A stretch of 64,000 nucleotides of DNA from Cedecea neteri (GCF_000758305.1 NZ_CP009458.1:3472001-3536000); one strand, 5' to 3'; positions 7,943 through 16,508 are shown, numbered from the stretch's first letter. Program-made: numbers and translations. Notes: generated by a model not told the origin, from the sequence alone.

Positions 7943-8604
7943 TATTTTTTCCTCGCCAGCAGGCCCAGCATTGAAAGCAGCACCGGCAGCCCTACAGGGG
8001 CGAAAGGCGTGGCGGCAAGTGAAATGGCGGCCCCGGTTGAGGCACGAACCAGAGTGGTACGGCTTTTAAACGCCGGGATCACCAGCGCCAGCAAAATCGC
8101 CGGGAAAACGGCGTCCAGCCCGATCACCTCCGGGGAGGGAAGCAGGCTGCCCACGCCTGCGCCAAGCAGCGTGCCAGCAGGCCAGAAGAGCGCGACGCCA
8201 GCCCCACATAACCAGTAGGCCGCTTTGCGTTTTTCTGGCGTGGCCTGAGACAGGCCGAACACGACGCTTTCGTCGTTCATGATATGGCAGCCCAGCAGGC
8301 TTAGCATGCGCGTGCCCACCAGTTCCCGCACGGCCACGCCAAAGGGAATATGTCTGGCGTTAACCAGCAGGCCGGCCATCGCGGCCGCAAAAGGATTACC
8401 ACCGCTGGCGATAATGCCGATAAACATAAACTCGGACGCCCCCGCCAGTACGACAAAAGAGGCCAGAACCGGCAGCCAGAGAGGGAATCCGTAGGCCATC
8501 GCAAGCGAGCCGTAGGAAACACCCACCACGCCGACGGCAAGGCAGACCAGAAATATTGCTTTTTTGGTGTCTCCGGGCAGGGTGCGGAGGTGTTCGCGCA
8601 TCAT
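7942..8604 (-). CDS. azlC: AzlC family branched-chain amino acid exporter, large subunit
   Basis: 220 residues, polytopic. Family markers are ASEFMFIGIIASGGNP (residues about 55-70), LLVNARHIPFG and HIMNDESV, which match the AzlC/YgaZ pattern (GASQF...N.R....). The protein is the main pore subunit of the AzlCD exporter. It is transcribed divergently from an XRE-cupin regulator gene with 103 bp between the starts, where a perfect 13-bp palindrome lies, so local control by that regulator is likely. Confidence 0.88.
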   Translation of the reverse strand: MMREHLRTLPGDTKKAIFLVCLAVGVVGVSYGSLAMAYGFPLWLPVLASFVVLAGASEFMFIGIIASGGNPFAAAMAGLLVNARHIPFGVAVRELVGTRMLSLLGCHIMNDESVVFGLSQATPEKRKAAYWLCGAGVALFWPAGTLLGAGVGSLLPSPEVIGLDAVFPAILLALVIPAFKSRTTLVRASTGAAISLAATPFAPVGLPVLLSMLGLLARKK

Positions 8605-8668
8605 CTAATGGTTTCCATATCGAACGAAATCGCCATTATAATGACCGCAATCTGCTACTATATCAAGC

Positions 8669-8681
8669 GAACGAATCGTTC
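8669..8681. promoter_or_regulatory. 13-bp palindrome between azlC and the XRE regulator
   Basis: GAACGAATCGTTC is a perfect 6-1-6 palindrome. A related half site, GAACGAAATCG, lies about 47 bp to the left (8622-8632), nearer azlC. Position between two divergent genes makes this the likely operator of the HTH-cupin protein. Confidence 0.5.
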
Positions 8682-8707
8682 ATTTTACCGAACAGTGGGG
8701 GAGTTGT

Positions 8708-9256
8708 ATGACCCAGCCAATAGACACCATCGCTAAAAGTCTGGTGCGGGAACGCGGGCGCGCAGGGCTGTCGCTGGCGGAAGTGGCGCGCAGGGCCGGG
8801 ATTGCAAAATCCACGCTTTCGCAACTGGAAGCCGGGAACGGCAATCCTAGCCTGGAAACGCTTTGGGCGCTGTGCGTGGCGTTGAATATTCCGTTTGCCA
8901 CACTGCTTGAACCGCAAAGTGCCAGAACACAGATTATTCGTCGGGGAGAAGGCAGCCGCATTGCCGCCGAACAGGCTAATTATGTCGCTATTTTGCTGGC
9001 AACCTGCCCGCCGGGCGTGCGGCGCGATATTTATCTGGTTGAAGCGCAGCCGGGCACGCCCAGACTGTCGGAGCCGCATCCGCCGGGGTCAGTGGAGCAT
9101 ATGATTGTGACACAGGGGCGGGCGCTGGTCGGCCTGACGGAGTCTGCCGCAGAACTGGGGGTTGGGGATTATATTTGTTACCCGGCGGATCAGCCGCATA
9201 TTTTTCGCGCGCTGGAGCCGGACACAATGGCCATTATGGTGGCGGAGCAGAATTGA
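8708..9256 (+). CDS. XRE-family transcriptional regulator with cupin domain
   Basis: 182 residues. An N-terminal lambda-repressor-like HTH (residues ~12-65: GLSLAEVARRAGIAKSTLSQLEAGNGNPSLETLWALC) is followed by a small cupin domain (residues ~105-180, with EHMIVTQGRALVG and GDYICYPADQPHIFRA). This architecture is that of ligand-sensing HTH-cupin regulators. The gene is divergent from azlCD, which it probably controls, with the ligand bound by the cupin. A bidirectional terminator follows. It differs clearly from E. coli YdcN/SutR apart from the shared architecture. Confidence 0.88.
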   Translation: MTQPIDTIAKSLVRERGRAGLSLAEVARRAGIAKSTLSQLEAGNGNPSLETLWALCVALNIPFATLLEPQSARTQIIRRGEGSRIAAEQANYVAILLATCPPGVRRDIYLVEAQPGTPRLSEPHPPGSVEHMIVTQGRALVGLTESAAELGVGDYICYPADQPHIFRALEPDTMAIMVAEQN

Positions 9257-9265
9257 CGACGGACG

Positions 9266-9295
9266 CGGGCTGCCTTTTTAAGACAGCCCGTTTTC
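9266..9295. terminator. Terminator between the XRE regulator and the SMR pump
   Basis: CGGGCTG (9266-9272) pairs with CAGCCCG (9284-9290) and is followed by TTTTC. It lies between convergent genes and could serve both. Confidence 0.75.
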
Positions 9296-9296
9296 A

Positions 9297-9626
9297 TTAA
9301 TGGGCCACGGATTTTGAGAACAGGTTAATCACCAGCACGCCGAGAATAATCAGCGCCATCCCCGCCAGCGCGGGCCAGTCGAGTTTCTGCCCGAGGAAAA
9401 GCCAGCCAATCATGCCAATCAGCACGATGCCGGCACCGGACCAGATGGCATATATGATCCCGGTTGGGATAGTGCGCATGGTGATAGACAGCGCATAAAA
9501 CGCCACACCATAGAACAGAATTGTCACGACGCTGGGCCACAGGCGGCTGAAACCATCGGAGAGTTTTAACGCGGTGGTAGCAATCACTTCGGCGACGATT
9601 GCAAGAATTAGCCAGCTATAGGTCAT
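9297..9626 (-). CDS. Small multidrug resistance (SMR) family efflux protein, EmrE-like
   Basis: 109 residues from the ATG at 9626, the length of EmrE (110). Four membrane helices are evident. The essential membrane glutamate is present in helix 1 (ILAIVAEVIATT, Glu13), and helix 3 carries IPTGIIYAIWSGAGIV, close to EmrE. The end INLFSKSVAH also resembles EmrE. It works as a proton-coupled antiporter for lipophilic cations, acting as a homodimer in the inner membrane. A longer ORF extends upstream, but those 32 residues are not hydrophobic and are not family-like. Confidence 0.9.
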   Translation of the reverse strand: MTYSWLILAIVAEVIATTALKLSDGFSRLWPSVVTILFYGVAFYALSITMRTIPTGIIYAIWSGAGIVLIGMIGWLFLGQKLDWPALAGMALIILGVLVINLFSKSVAH

Positions 9627-9934
9627 GTTCGGTTGTATCCAGGATAAACGGCGATTGCGGAGCGCTATTTTGACCTGGCGGCACGGTTTTCGAAAGACGG
9701 CAAAGCAAAAAGGCTCGGCCATCGCGCTTGATGTTTATGGGCTGTTTAATTTGTTAAATCCAGAGTCTTTAACTGGTTTGAAAGTTAATCTCCAGTTTGT
9801 TTGTGGTTTAAATCAAAAATAAATGAAGCATGATGCTTTATCAGAATATTCTGTTCCCCTATGATACCGGTAACATTCTGATGGTGACAAAAAAACGCCG
9901 CCAGAAAAACGACAACTAACCTCTGGGGTGAGGC
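9627..9934. other. 308-bp AT-rich divergent intergenic region before nfrB
   Basis: No credible gene. It must hold the promoters of the SMR pump (minus) and nfrB (plus). On the plus strand a possible promoter is TTATCA (9838-9843) with TATGAT (9860-9865), 16 bp apart. A perfect 6-1-6 palindrome, AAGCATGATGCTT (9826-9838), abuts the -35 element and is a possible operator. nfrB has a clear ribosome binding site (GGGGTGAGG). Confidence 0.4.
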
Positions 9935-12163
9935 ATGGACGGGTGGGTGGATTACTTTTCGAGCTATCTTTATGGTGTCAAAGTAATCGCAATGGGTTTG
10001 GCTATTCTTATATTTATCAGTGGAATAGATGACCTTTATATTGACGCTGTGTATTGGCTTCGCCGCCTGTGGCGCGCCTGTACCGTGCGTCACCAATATC
10101 CGCATGTCAGCCGCCAGACGCTGCTTCAGCTTCAGGAAAAACCATTAGCAATATTGGTGCCAGCCTGGCATGAAACGGGCGTGGTGGGCAAAATGACCCG
10201 CCTTGCGGCGGCGTCGATTGACTACGAAAACTACCATATTTTTATTGGTGTCTACCCGAATGATGCTGCCACCCAACGCGACGTCGAAGACGTTTGCGCC
10301 CGTTTTCCCAACGTGCATAAAGTCGTTTGCGCCCGGCCTGGCCCGACAAGCAAAGCTGACTGTCTGAACAACGTTCTGGATGCCGTTTTCCAGTTTGAGC
10401 GCGACGCCTGTTTTAGCTTCTCTGGCTTTGTCCTCCATGATGCGGAAGATGTTATTTCACCGCTTGAGCTGCGGCTTTTTAACTCGCTTATCGACCGTAA
10501 TGACCTGATTCAGCTTCCGGTTTACCCACTTGAACGCAGCTGGAAGCACTTCACCAGCCTGAGTTATCTGGATGAGTTTTCCGAACTGCAGGGTAAAGAT
10601 GTGCCCGTCCGGGAAGCGCTGGCGGGGCAAGTGCCCAGCGCTGGCGTAGGAACCTGCTTTAGTCGTCGGGCCGTGCTTGCTCTCCTTGCGGACGGTGAGG
10701 GGCGGGCCTTCGATGCACAAAGCCTGAGCGAGGAGTACGACATCAGTTTCCGCCTGCGTAAAAAAGGCATGACGGAGACGTTCTGCCGCGTTCAGGTGGT
10801 GGACAACGTTGATGAGCGGAAGAGGCCGTTTGGGGCTCAACGGCGAAGGGCTAACGTGGTTTGCGTCCGTGAATATTTCCCGGATACGTTTCGCGAGGCT
10901 GTAAGGCAGAAATCACGCTGGATCATCGGCACGGTCTTCCAGGGGTTCAAAACGCACCGCTGGACTTCAAGCTGGAGGTTAAATTATTTCCTCTGGCGAG
11001 ACAGAAAGAGCGGTCTGGTAAATTTTCTGGGTTTTGGCGTTATGCTGATAGCGATTCAGCTGGGCGGGCTATGGATTTATGAGCACACCGTGGATGACGC
11101 CTGGCAATTCATGTCGATTTTGTGCTGTGACGAGTGGTTCGTTATCCTGCTGTGGATCAACCTTGGCCTGATGGGCAACCGTGTTTTGCAGCGTATTATT
11201 TTCGTCACCGGCTTTTACGGACTTCGGCAGGGATTGCTCAGCATTCCTCGATTATTCTGGGGCGCGCTGATCAATTTTATGGCTAATTGCCGTGCTGTCC
11301 GGCTGGTGCTCCTGTATGGCGATCCGCGCCGTGTGGCCTGGGATAAAACGCGCCATGATTTTCCTCATACGCTGCCCCGGGATCCGGCTCTGCGCCCGTT
11401 GGGCGAAATACTGATGACACACGGCATGATTAGCCAGGCGCAGCTGGATGAGGCCCTACAGCAGCGTATTCCAGGCCTGAAACTTGGCGGGCGTTTGCTG
11501 AGAAGTGGTGTTATCAACGTGCTGCAACTTGCACAGGCGCTGGCAGAACAGGCTGGTGTCCCTATGGAGCGTATGGATTGCCGCTGCCTCGATAAACGAC
11601 TCATCGCTGAGTTACCTTCCGGGGTGGCGCGTCATTACGCTGTACTGCCGCTGAGGGAAGAGCCAGATAAATTGGTGCTCGCCAGTGAAAGCTTGCTGGA
11701 TCCTGTCTCGCTGGCAGCGCTGGCACGCAAGATTGGCCGACCTGTACGCTACGTCATCGTGCCTCGCGGTGAGGTTGTGGTTGGGCTAAGGCACGGGTAC
11801 GGCGAAGCGCAAAATACCGGGCAATTCGCGTTGCTTTCCAGAGCAGCGGCAGCGGGTATGCTGAGTCCGAAACGGGCAGAAGCGTTATGGCATGAGTACG
11901 TTTCCGGGCAAATTTTGTTTGCGGAGGTGCTTATCACCGAAAGCTATCTGGATGCGGCCGTGCTGAAAGCTGTACTGCTGCGCTATGAACGCAGCGATAT
12001 GCAATTTGGCGATTTCCTCGTACAGGAAGGGGTCGTTGGGCAGTCTGCGGTCGATCACGCGCTGGAACAGCAGAAAAAACTGCAGCCTTCATTGAGTGGG
12101 CTGATGCACAGCGCCGGGCTGAGTAGCCTGCAAATCTCCAGTCTTATAGGAGAATTAACGTGA
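9935..12163 (+). CDS. nfrB: NfrB-like cyclic-di-GMP-responsive glycosyltransferase / phage N4 adsorption protein B
   Basis: 742 residues, near E. coli NfrB (745). An N-terminal membrane segment (residues ~13-32) is followed by a GT2 domain (~70-345) with HDAED at 168-172 as the DxD-like site and a Q(K)xRW-type motif at 325-329. Further membrane helices lie at ~360-450. The C-terminus carries an MshEN domain with two tandem repeats of the LGxxL...G...L...AL pattern (starting near residues 489 and 517), the c-di-GMP-binding signature. In E. coli NfrB makes a secreted polysaccharide under c-di-GMP control, and with NfrA serves phage N4 entry. The next gene overlaps by 4 nt and encodes a shortened NfrA-like protein. 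Confidence 0.92.
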   Translation: MDGWVDYFSSYLYGVKVIAMGLAILIFISGIDDLYIDAVYWLRRLWRACTVRHQYPHVSRQTLLQLQEKPLAILVPAWHETGVVGKMTRLAAASIDYENYHIFIGVYPNDAATQRDVEDVCARFPNVHKVVCARPGPTSKADCLNNVLDAVFQFERDACFSFSGFVLHDAEDVISPLELRLFNSLIDRNDLIQLPVYPLERSWKHFTSLSYLDEFSELQGKDVPVREALAGQVPSAGVGTCFSRRAVLALLADGEGRAFDAQSLSEEYDISFRLRKKGMTETFCRVQVVDNVDERKRPFGAQRRRANVVCVREYFPDTFREAVRQKSRWIIGTVFQGFKTHRWTSSWRLNYFLWRDRKSGLVNFLGFGVMLIAIQLGGLWIYEHTVDDAWQFMSILCCDEWFVILLWINLGLMGNRVLQRIIFVTGFYGLRQGLLSIPRLFWGALINFMANCRAVRLVLLYGDPRRVAWDKTRHDFPHTLPRDPALRPLGEILMTHGMISQAQLDEALQQRIPGLKLGGRLLRSGVINVLQLAQALAEQAGVPMERMDCRCLDKRLIAELPSGVARHYAVLPLREEPDKLVLASESLLDPVSLAALARKIGRPVRYVIVPRGEVVVGLRHGYGEAQNTGQFALLSRAAAAGMLSPKRAEALWHEYVSGQILFAEVLITESYLDAAVLKAVLLRYERSDMQFGDFLVQEGVVGQSAVDHALEQQKKLQPSLSGLMHSAGLSSLQISSLIGELT

Positions 12164-13083
12164 GGCAGTGTCTGAAATGGCTGACGGCGATGGCCTGTGG
12201 CCTGATGATTGCCGGATACGCGCTGGCGGCTACAGAAGGTTCAAGGGATGATTTCGGGCTAAGCGACTACTGCTACTTTAAAGTTTACCCTCATATCACC
12301 AGGGCGAAAAAAGCGCTTCAAGCCAACAATGAGTCGCGGGCAATCGACAGTTTTCAGCATGCCCACAAACTGGCACCGGAGAGTATCCGGCTGACGCTCT
12401 GGCTTGCCGAAGCCTATACCCATTTCAACCACAACGATAAAGCGATCGCGCTATTACACGAGCAGTTACGTAAAACGCCCGGTAATGTGCAGATCCGTCA
12501 GGCGCTGGATGCCATCCCTCGTCCTGAAAAAATAATCGCAACACGAGAGCAGCTTCTGGCGCTTGATGCGGAGTGTGCAGGTTCTCCGTCGGTCGTATGC
12601 CGGGCCGAAGTCGGAAACTATGCCGTCAGGCTTGGGGAGCTGGATATCGCCCTGCAGCAGCTTAATGATGAAGCGCTTCGCACATCGTCCCAGGGCCAGA
12701 CATTGATAAACAGTTTGACCCAACGTGCTGTCGAGCTGCAAAAATGGCACTTTGCCGACCGGGGATTTGCGCTGCACGATCGTCTGGTCACATTAAATGA
12801 AGAGCAGTACCAGCAGTGGTTCGCTATTTTGCTCCACCTTGAGCGCGACCGGCGTATTCTCGACCTTCAGCGGCAGGGTGTGATGAATTCTCCCGGTATG
12901 CAGCTGGCCTATGCACAGTCCCTCGCCGAAAGAAAAGCTTACCCGGCATTGAGAGCTTATCTTGCCAGCCATCACCCCCGGTTTACCTCCGAGACTGAAA
13001 AGCGAAACTGGCGAGATTTGAAGGTGAAGTGGGGCGGCGTGAAAGCGCCAGAGCGCTATTATGGAGAGGCAGTAATAAAATAA
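12160..13083 (+). CDS. Short NfrA-like TPR protein without outer-membrane barrel
   Basis: 307 residues from a GTG start (12160) behind a good ribosome binding site (TAGGAGA) and overlapping the nfrB stop by 4 nt. A signal peptide of ~24 residues (LTAMACGLMIAGYALA) precedes GLSDYCYFKVYPHITRAKKALQ, LTLWLAEAYTHFNHNDKAI and a TPR region, all matching the first ~300 residues of E. coli NfrA (GLSDYRHFVIYP..., LTLYLAEAYRHFGHDD...). NfrA itself is ~990 residues and ends in an outer-membrane barrel; here the protein stops after the TPR part and a strong terminator follows 3 bp later. No barrel remnant exists downstream. It is either a natural short form or an old deletion. Confidence 0.82.
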   Translation: MRQCLKWLTAMACGLMIAGYALAATEGSRDDFGLSDYCYFKVYPHITRAKKALQANNESRAIDSFQHAHKLAPESIRLTLWLAEAYTHFNHNDKAIALLHEQLRKTPGNVQIRQALDAIPRPEKIIATREQLLALDAECAGSPSVVCRAEVGNYAVRLGELDIALQQLNDEALRTSSQGQTLINSLTQRAVELQKWHFADRGFALHDRLVTLNEEQYQQWFAILLHLERDRRILDLQRQGVMNSPGMQLAYAQSLAERKAYPALRAYLASHHPRFTSETEKRNWRDLKVKWGGVKAPERYYGEAVIK

Positions 13084-13085
13084 AA

Positions 13086-13105
13086 GGGTCCTTTGTTAAG
13101 GACCC
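13086..13105. terminator. Bidirectional terminator after the nfr pair
   Basis: GGGTCCTT (13086-13093) and AAGGACCC (13098-13105) form a perfect 8-bp stem with a 4-nt loop. An A-run precedes it, giving a T-run for the convergent DUF1471 gene on the minus strand. Confidence 0.85.
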
Positions 13106-13114
13106 CGCAATTAT

Positions 13115-13402
13115 TTATTTTTTGAAAACTTCGATATTAATGTCTTTATGGTTAGATTCATCACCCGTGGCGGCGACAATCACATAAAAACAGTCTGCAG
13201 GCTTCACATTTGACGCTTCACATTTTTGATCTACTTCTTTAGACAAATCCTTATGCCCGACGGTCGGCGTACCATCTTGAGTCAGGGATAGATCGCCAAC
13301 CTTGGTGTAACCAGATGATTCTTCATGCGTTATTTGTTTTGCCGCAAAAGCAGGAGACGAAACTAACAGTGTTAAAGCCAAAGCAGGTAACAGATATTTC
13401 AT
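13115..13402 (-). CDS. DUF1471 (YdgH/BhsA/YahO-like) periplasmic protein
   Basis: 95 residues starting at the ATG at 13402. An earlier ATG (13411) touches the AGAGG ribosome binding site, whereas this one is spaced 9 nt from it. A signal peptide (YLLPALALTLLVSSPAFA) is followed by a DUF1471-like pattern: YTKVGDLSLTQDG, a helix with HKDLSKEVDQKCEA, and NHKDINIEVFKK at the end, comparable to YahO. Unlike typical members it has two cysteines (QKCEA and ADCFY), which could form a disulfide in the periplasm. Family members respond to stress and affect biofilm formation; the role here is unknown. Confidence 0.65.
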   Translation of the reverse strand: MKYLLPALALTLLVSSPAFAAKQITHEESSGYTKVGDLSLTQDGTPTVGHKDLSKEVDQKCEASNVKPADCFYVIVAATGDESNHKDINIEVFKK

Positions 13403-13571
13403 CTTTGTCATCCTCTGAATATATTCATTGAGACGGTTAACTGTTTTTCCTCATTAACGCATTAAAGAATTAGCACAGTTCTAAAGAAAATCAATTTCAT
13501 TGCTGTGGATTCAGGAAGAGTCAAAGAGGGAGGGCAGAATATATGCCTCCCCACGATGTACGTTCAGCTAA

Positions 13572-13694
13572 TTAAGATTTAAAGCCAGCCGCGGTCATTA
13601 GTAGACGAAATCCCATCCCCACTGCGGCCAGCGCAAATACGCTGGCGCTCCATAGAATAACCATCCACATGACACGTTTAGCGGTTTCTTTCAT
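13572..13694 (-). CDS. DUF2474 small membrane subunit of the bd-type oxidase (CydX-like)
   Basis: 40 residues with one membrane helix (VMWMVILWSASVFALAAVGMGF) and a charged N-terminus. The start shares one base with the cydB-type stop (TGATG). The WxASV...AL...G..FR pattern and position match DUF2474 proteins encoded after cyanide-insensitive bd oxidases, analogous to CydX of E. coli. Such peptides stabilise the oxidase in the inner membrane. Confidence 0.8.
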   Translation of the reverse strand: MKETAKRVMWMVILWSASVFALAAVGMGFRLLMTAAGFKS

Positions 13695-14707
13695 CAGTGG
13701 TAGCCCTCCCCATGCTGCACCTTCCCGCGGAACACGTAATAGCTCCAGAAGGTGTAAACCAGAATGATCGGAATAATAAACAGCGCGCCAACCAGCATAA
13801 AGCCCTGGCTTTGCGGCGGGGCGGCAGCCTGCCACAGCGTAATGCCGGGCGGAATGATGTTTGGCCAGATGCTGATGCCCAGCCCGCTAAAGCCAAGGAA
13901 AATCAGCCCCAGCGTCAGCACAAACGGCGTGGCGTGCAGGCTGTTCGCCGAGCGAACGCTACGCCAAAGCCACAGGCTGAACAGCACCACAAGCAGCGGA
14001 ACCGGCAGCAGGAACAGCAGATTTGGCAAGGTGAACCAGCGTTCAGCAATGTTCGCGTGGCGAAGCGGTGTCCAGAGGCTAATCACCGCTATCACCGCCA
14101 AAAGCGCCAGCAGCAATGCCGGAGTGAGATGCCGCATTCTTCTTTGCAGAGGATCTTCGCTTTTCATCACCAGCCAGGTGGCACCCAACAAAGCGTAGGC
14201 AATGACCAGACCCAGACCGCAGAACAGGTTGAACGGCGTTAACCAGTCGAGTTGGCTGCCAGCAAAATGCCGCCCGCTGACCGAAAAACCTGAGATGACG
14301 GCCCCGACGGCAATGCCCTGGCAAAACGTCGCCAGAATTGATCCGCCCAGGAAAGCGTTGTCCCAGAAGGGGCGGTGCGCCGGTGTGGCTTTAAAGCGAA
14401 ACTCGAAGGCGACTCCGCGGAAAATCAGCCCAACCAGCATCAGCGTGAGCGGGATAGTCAGGGCGTCGACGATAACCGCATACGCCAGCGGAAAAGCGCC
14501 AAACAAAGCAGCCCCGCCCAGCACCAGCCAGGTTTCGTTCCCGTCCCAGACCGGGGCTACGCTGTTGACCATCACATCGCGGTCTTCAGCGCTGCGAATA
14601 AACGGAAACAGAATGCCAATGCCCAGATCAAAACCGTCCATCACGATATACATCAGGGTGGCGAAGACGATAATTACAAACCAAATAACGGATAAATCGA
14701 TGCCCAT
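13694..14707 (-). CDS. cioB: bd-type (cyanide-insensitive) quinol oxidase subunit II
   Basis: 337 residues, polytopic. The N-terminus has WFVIIVFATLMYIVMDGFDLG and the characteristic WDGNETWLVLGGAALFGAFPLAYA, found in all CydB/CioB proteins, and later GATWLVMKSE. Together with subunit I it forms the bd oxidase that passes electrons from quinol to O2 in the inner membrane. The gene shares one base with each neighbour, so subunit I, II and the DUF2474 peptide are translationally coupled. Confidence 0.93.
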   Translation of the reverse strand: MGIDLSVIWFVIIVFATLMYIVMDGFDLGIGILFPFIRSAEDRDVMVNSVAPVWDGNETWLVLGGAALFGAFPLAYAVIVDALTIPLTLMLVGLIFRGVAFEFRFKATPAHRPFWDNAFLGGSILATFCQGIAVGAVISGFSVSGRHFAGSQLDWLTPFNLFCGLGLVIAYALLGATWLVMKSEDPLQRRMRHLTPALLLALLAVIAVISLWTPLRHANIAERWFTLPNLLFLLPVPLLVVLFSLWLWRSVRSANSLHATPFVLTLGLIFLGFSGLGISIWPNIIPPGITLWQAAAPPQSQGFMLVGALFIIPIILVYTFWSYYVFRGKVQHGEGYH

Positions 14708-16101
14708 TAGCGCGTCTCCTCAAGTGAATCAGCAACAGCAGACAGCGGGCGGGACGGGGTGCCAGGTGCCGGATGGTCGTCAAACGGCTGAGGGCCTTTT
14801 TTGATGAGCCGGATCATGTAGCCGTAGCCGACGCCAAACACCGACATGTATACGACAAAGAAAGCGGCGAGGCTGATGCTCATTTGCAGTGTCCCGTGGG
14901 CAGACACGGCATCTTTGGTTCGCAGCAGGCCATAAACCACCCAGGGTTGACGGCCAACTTCTGTTGTAATCCACCCGGCGAGAATAGCAATCAGCCCTGA
15001 TGGCCCCATCCACAGCGTAAAGTGCAGGAACGGACGGCTCTCAAACAGCCGGTCACGGTAGCGAAGCCACAGGCTGACGACGCCAAGCAGGATCATCAGC
15101 ATGCCTAAGCCAGCCATCACGCGGAACGACCAAAAGACAATCGGCGAATTAGGCCGATCCTCTTTCGGAAACTCTTTCAGGGCAGGTACCTGTTTTTCCA
15201 GACTGTGGGTGAGGATCAGGCTGCCGAGCGCAGGGATTTCAAGGCCAAAGCGGGTGCGCTCCTGCTCCATATCCGGCAGCCCGAACAGCAGCAGCGGCGT
15301 TGGCTCGCCGGGACGGTTTTCCCAGTGTCCTTCAATGGCGGCGATTTTAGCCGGTTGATGCTTGAGCGTATTCAGGCCGTGCATGTCGCCGATCATTGCC
15401 TGAATAGGGGCGACAATCACCGCCATCCACAGGGCCATTGAAAACATGGTGCGAATGGCTGGCGTACTGTTGCCACGCAGCAGGTGCCAGGCGGCGGAGG
15501 CCCCCACGAAGAAGGCGCTGCTGAGAAACGCCGCCACCGACATATGCAGCAGGCGATAAGGGAACGAGGGGTTAAAGACCACAGCCAGCCAGTCCACAGG
15601 CACAACCTGGCCGTTGTGGATCTCAAAGCCCTGCGGGGTTTGCATCCAGCTGTTTGAGGCGAGGATCCAGAAAGTAGAGATAATTGTCCCGAGCGCCACC
15701 ATGCAGGTGGCGAAGAAGTGCAGGCCCGGGCCAACGCGGTTCCACCCGAACAGCATCACGCCAAGAAAACCCGCTTCCAGGAAGAAGGCGGTCAACACTT
15801 CGTATGTCAGCAGCGGGCCGGTTATACTGCCGGCAAACTGCGAGAACCCGCTCCAGTTGGTGCCGAACTGGTAAGCCATGACCAGGCCGGAGACTACGCC
15901 CATGCCAAAGTTAACGGCGAAAATTTTCGACCAGAAGTGGTACAGCGAGCGGTAAACCGGGTTATTAGACTTAAGCCAGAGCCCCTCAAGTACCGCGAGG
16001 TAGCTGGCAAGCCCGATGGTGATAGCCGGAAAAATAATGTGGAAGGAGACAGTGAATGCAAACTGAATCCTCGCCAGGTGAAAAGCGTCTAAACCGAACA
16101 T
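14707..16101 (-). CDS. cioA: bd-type (cyanide-insensitive, short Q-loop) quinol oxidase subunit I
   Basis: 464 residues. The N-terminus FHLARIQFAFTVSFHIIFP carries the haem-ligand histidine region, GRQPW is present in TTEVGRQPWVVYGLLRT (about residue 375), and LKHQPAKIAAIEGHWE is the conserved quinol-side motif. At 464 residues it lacks the long Q-loop of E. coli CydA (522), placing it in the CioA class associated with cyanide tolerance. It heads the operon. I infer a role in respiration at low O2 or under cyanide/sulfide stress; no regulator site was convincing upstream. Confidence 0.92.
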   Translation of the reverse strand: MFGLDAFHLARIQFAFTVSFHIIFPAITIGLASYLAVLEGLWLKSNNPVYRSLYHFWSKIFAVNFGMGVVSGLVMAYQFGTNWSGFSQFAGSITGPLLTYEVLTAFFLEAGFLGVMLFGWNRVGPGLHFFATCMVALGTIISTFWILASNSWMQTPQGFEIHNGQVVPVDWLAVVFNPSFPYRLLHMSVAAFLSSAFFVGASAAWHLLRGNSTPAIRTMFSMALWMAVIVAPIQAMIGDMHGLNTLKHQPAKIAAIEGHWENRPGEPTPLLLFGLPDMEQERTRFGLEIPALGSLILTHSLEKQVPALKEFPKEDRPNSPIVFWSFRVMAGLGMLMILLGVVSLWLRYRDRLFESRPFLHFTLWMGPSGLIAILAGWITTEVGRQPWVVYGLLRTKDAVSAHGTLQMSISLAAFFVVYMSVFGVGYGYMIRLIKKGPQPFDDHPAPGTPSRPLSAVADSLEETR

Positions 16102-16221
16102 GCAGAACTCCGCATAGCAAATTATTCGGCTCGATTGTAGGCCGCGCCACGCCCGGGGTGTAGAAACAGAGGGGCACGAAAAAGGGATAACAGTTTGCTA
16201 CTGTGATGAAATGAAAGAAAG

Positions 16222-16243
16222 AGAGGAGCCGAATGGCTCCTCT
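16222..16243 (-). terminator. Terminator of the KTSC gene
   Basis: AGAGGAGCC (16222-16230) and GGCTCCTCT (16235-16243) form a perfect 9-bp stem with a GAAT loop, 6 nt after the stop. A T/C-rich tract follows on the minus strand. Confidence 0.8.
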
Positions 16244-16249
16244 TAATGT

Positions 16250-16462
16250 TTAAGCTACTTTGATGAAGGGATATACATTTTTGATATGTTGATTAAAGTA
16301 TTGGCCTTTTGAACCTGCACTGAGAAGGCCAAGGGGGATTGCGTTGGGAACTTGCATATATTGGTAAATTGAACCGTTATGAAATGCAATTTCGAGGGTA
16401 TTTGATGTGTGGTCATAACCCACCGAATGAATATTGGATGAGGTTACGTTTTGCCTGATCAT
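16250..16462 (-). CDS. KTSC-domain protein
   Basis: 70 residues that consist of a single KTSC domain: SSNIHSVGYDHTSNTLEIAF, NGSIYQYMQVP, and GLLSAGSKGQYFNQHIKNVYP. KTSC domains are small folds found alone or attached to nucleases and lysyl-tRNA-synthetase-like proteins; their role is not established. The gene lies 46 nt downstream of a GIY-YIG-like gene on the same strand and is probably co-transcribed with it. Local base composition is AT-rich compared with the genes on both sides, suggesting transfer. Confidence 0.85.
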   Translation of the reverse strand: MIRQNVTSSNIHSVGYDHTSNTLEIAFHNGSIYQYMQVPNAIPLGLLSAGSKGQYFNQHIKNVYPFIKVA

Positions 16463-16508
16463 AATGTTTATTCCTTATTTTAAAAATCATTTAATATGAT
16501 TTTGAGTA

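Noticed and set aside
12160..13083. The nfrA-like gene as a recent pseudogene
   Set aside because: The frame is clean, coupled to nfrB with a good ribosome binding site, and followed directly by a terminator with no barrel remnant.
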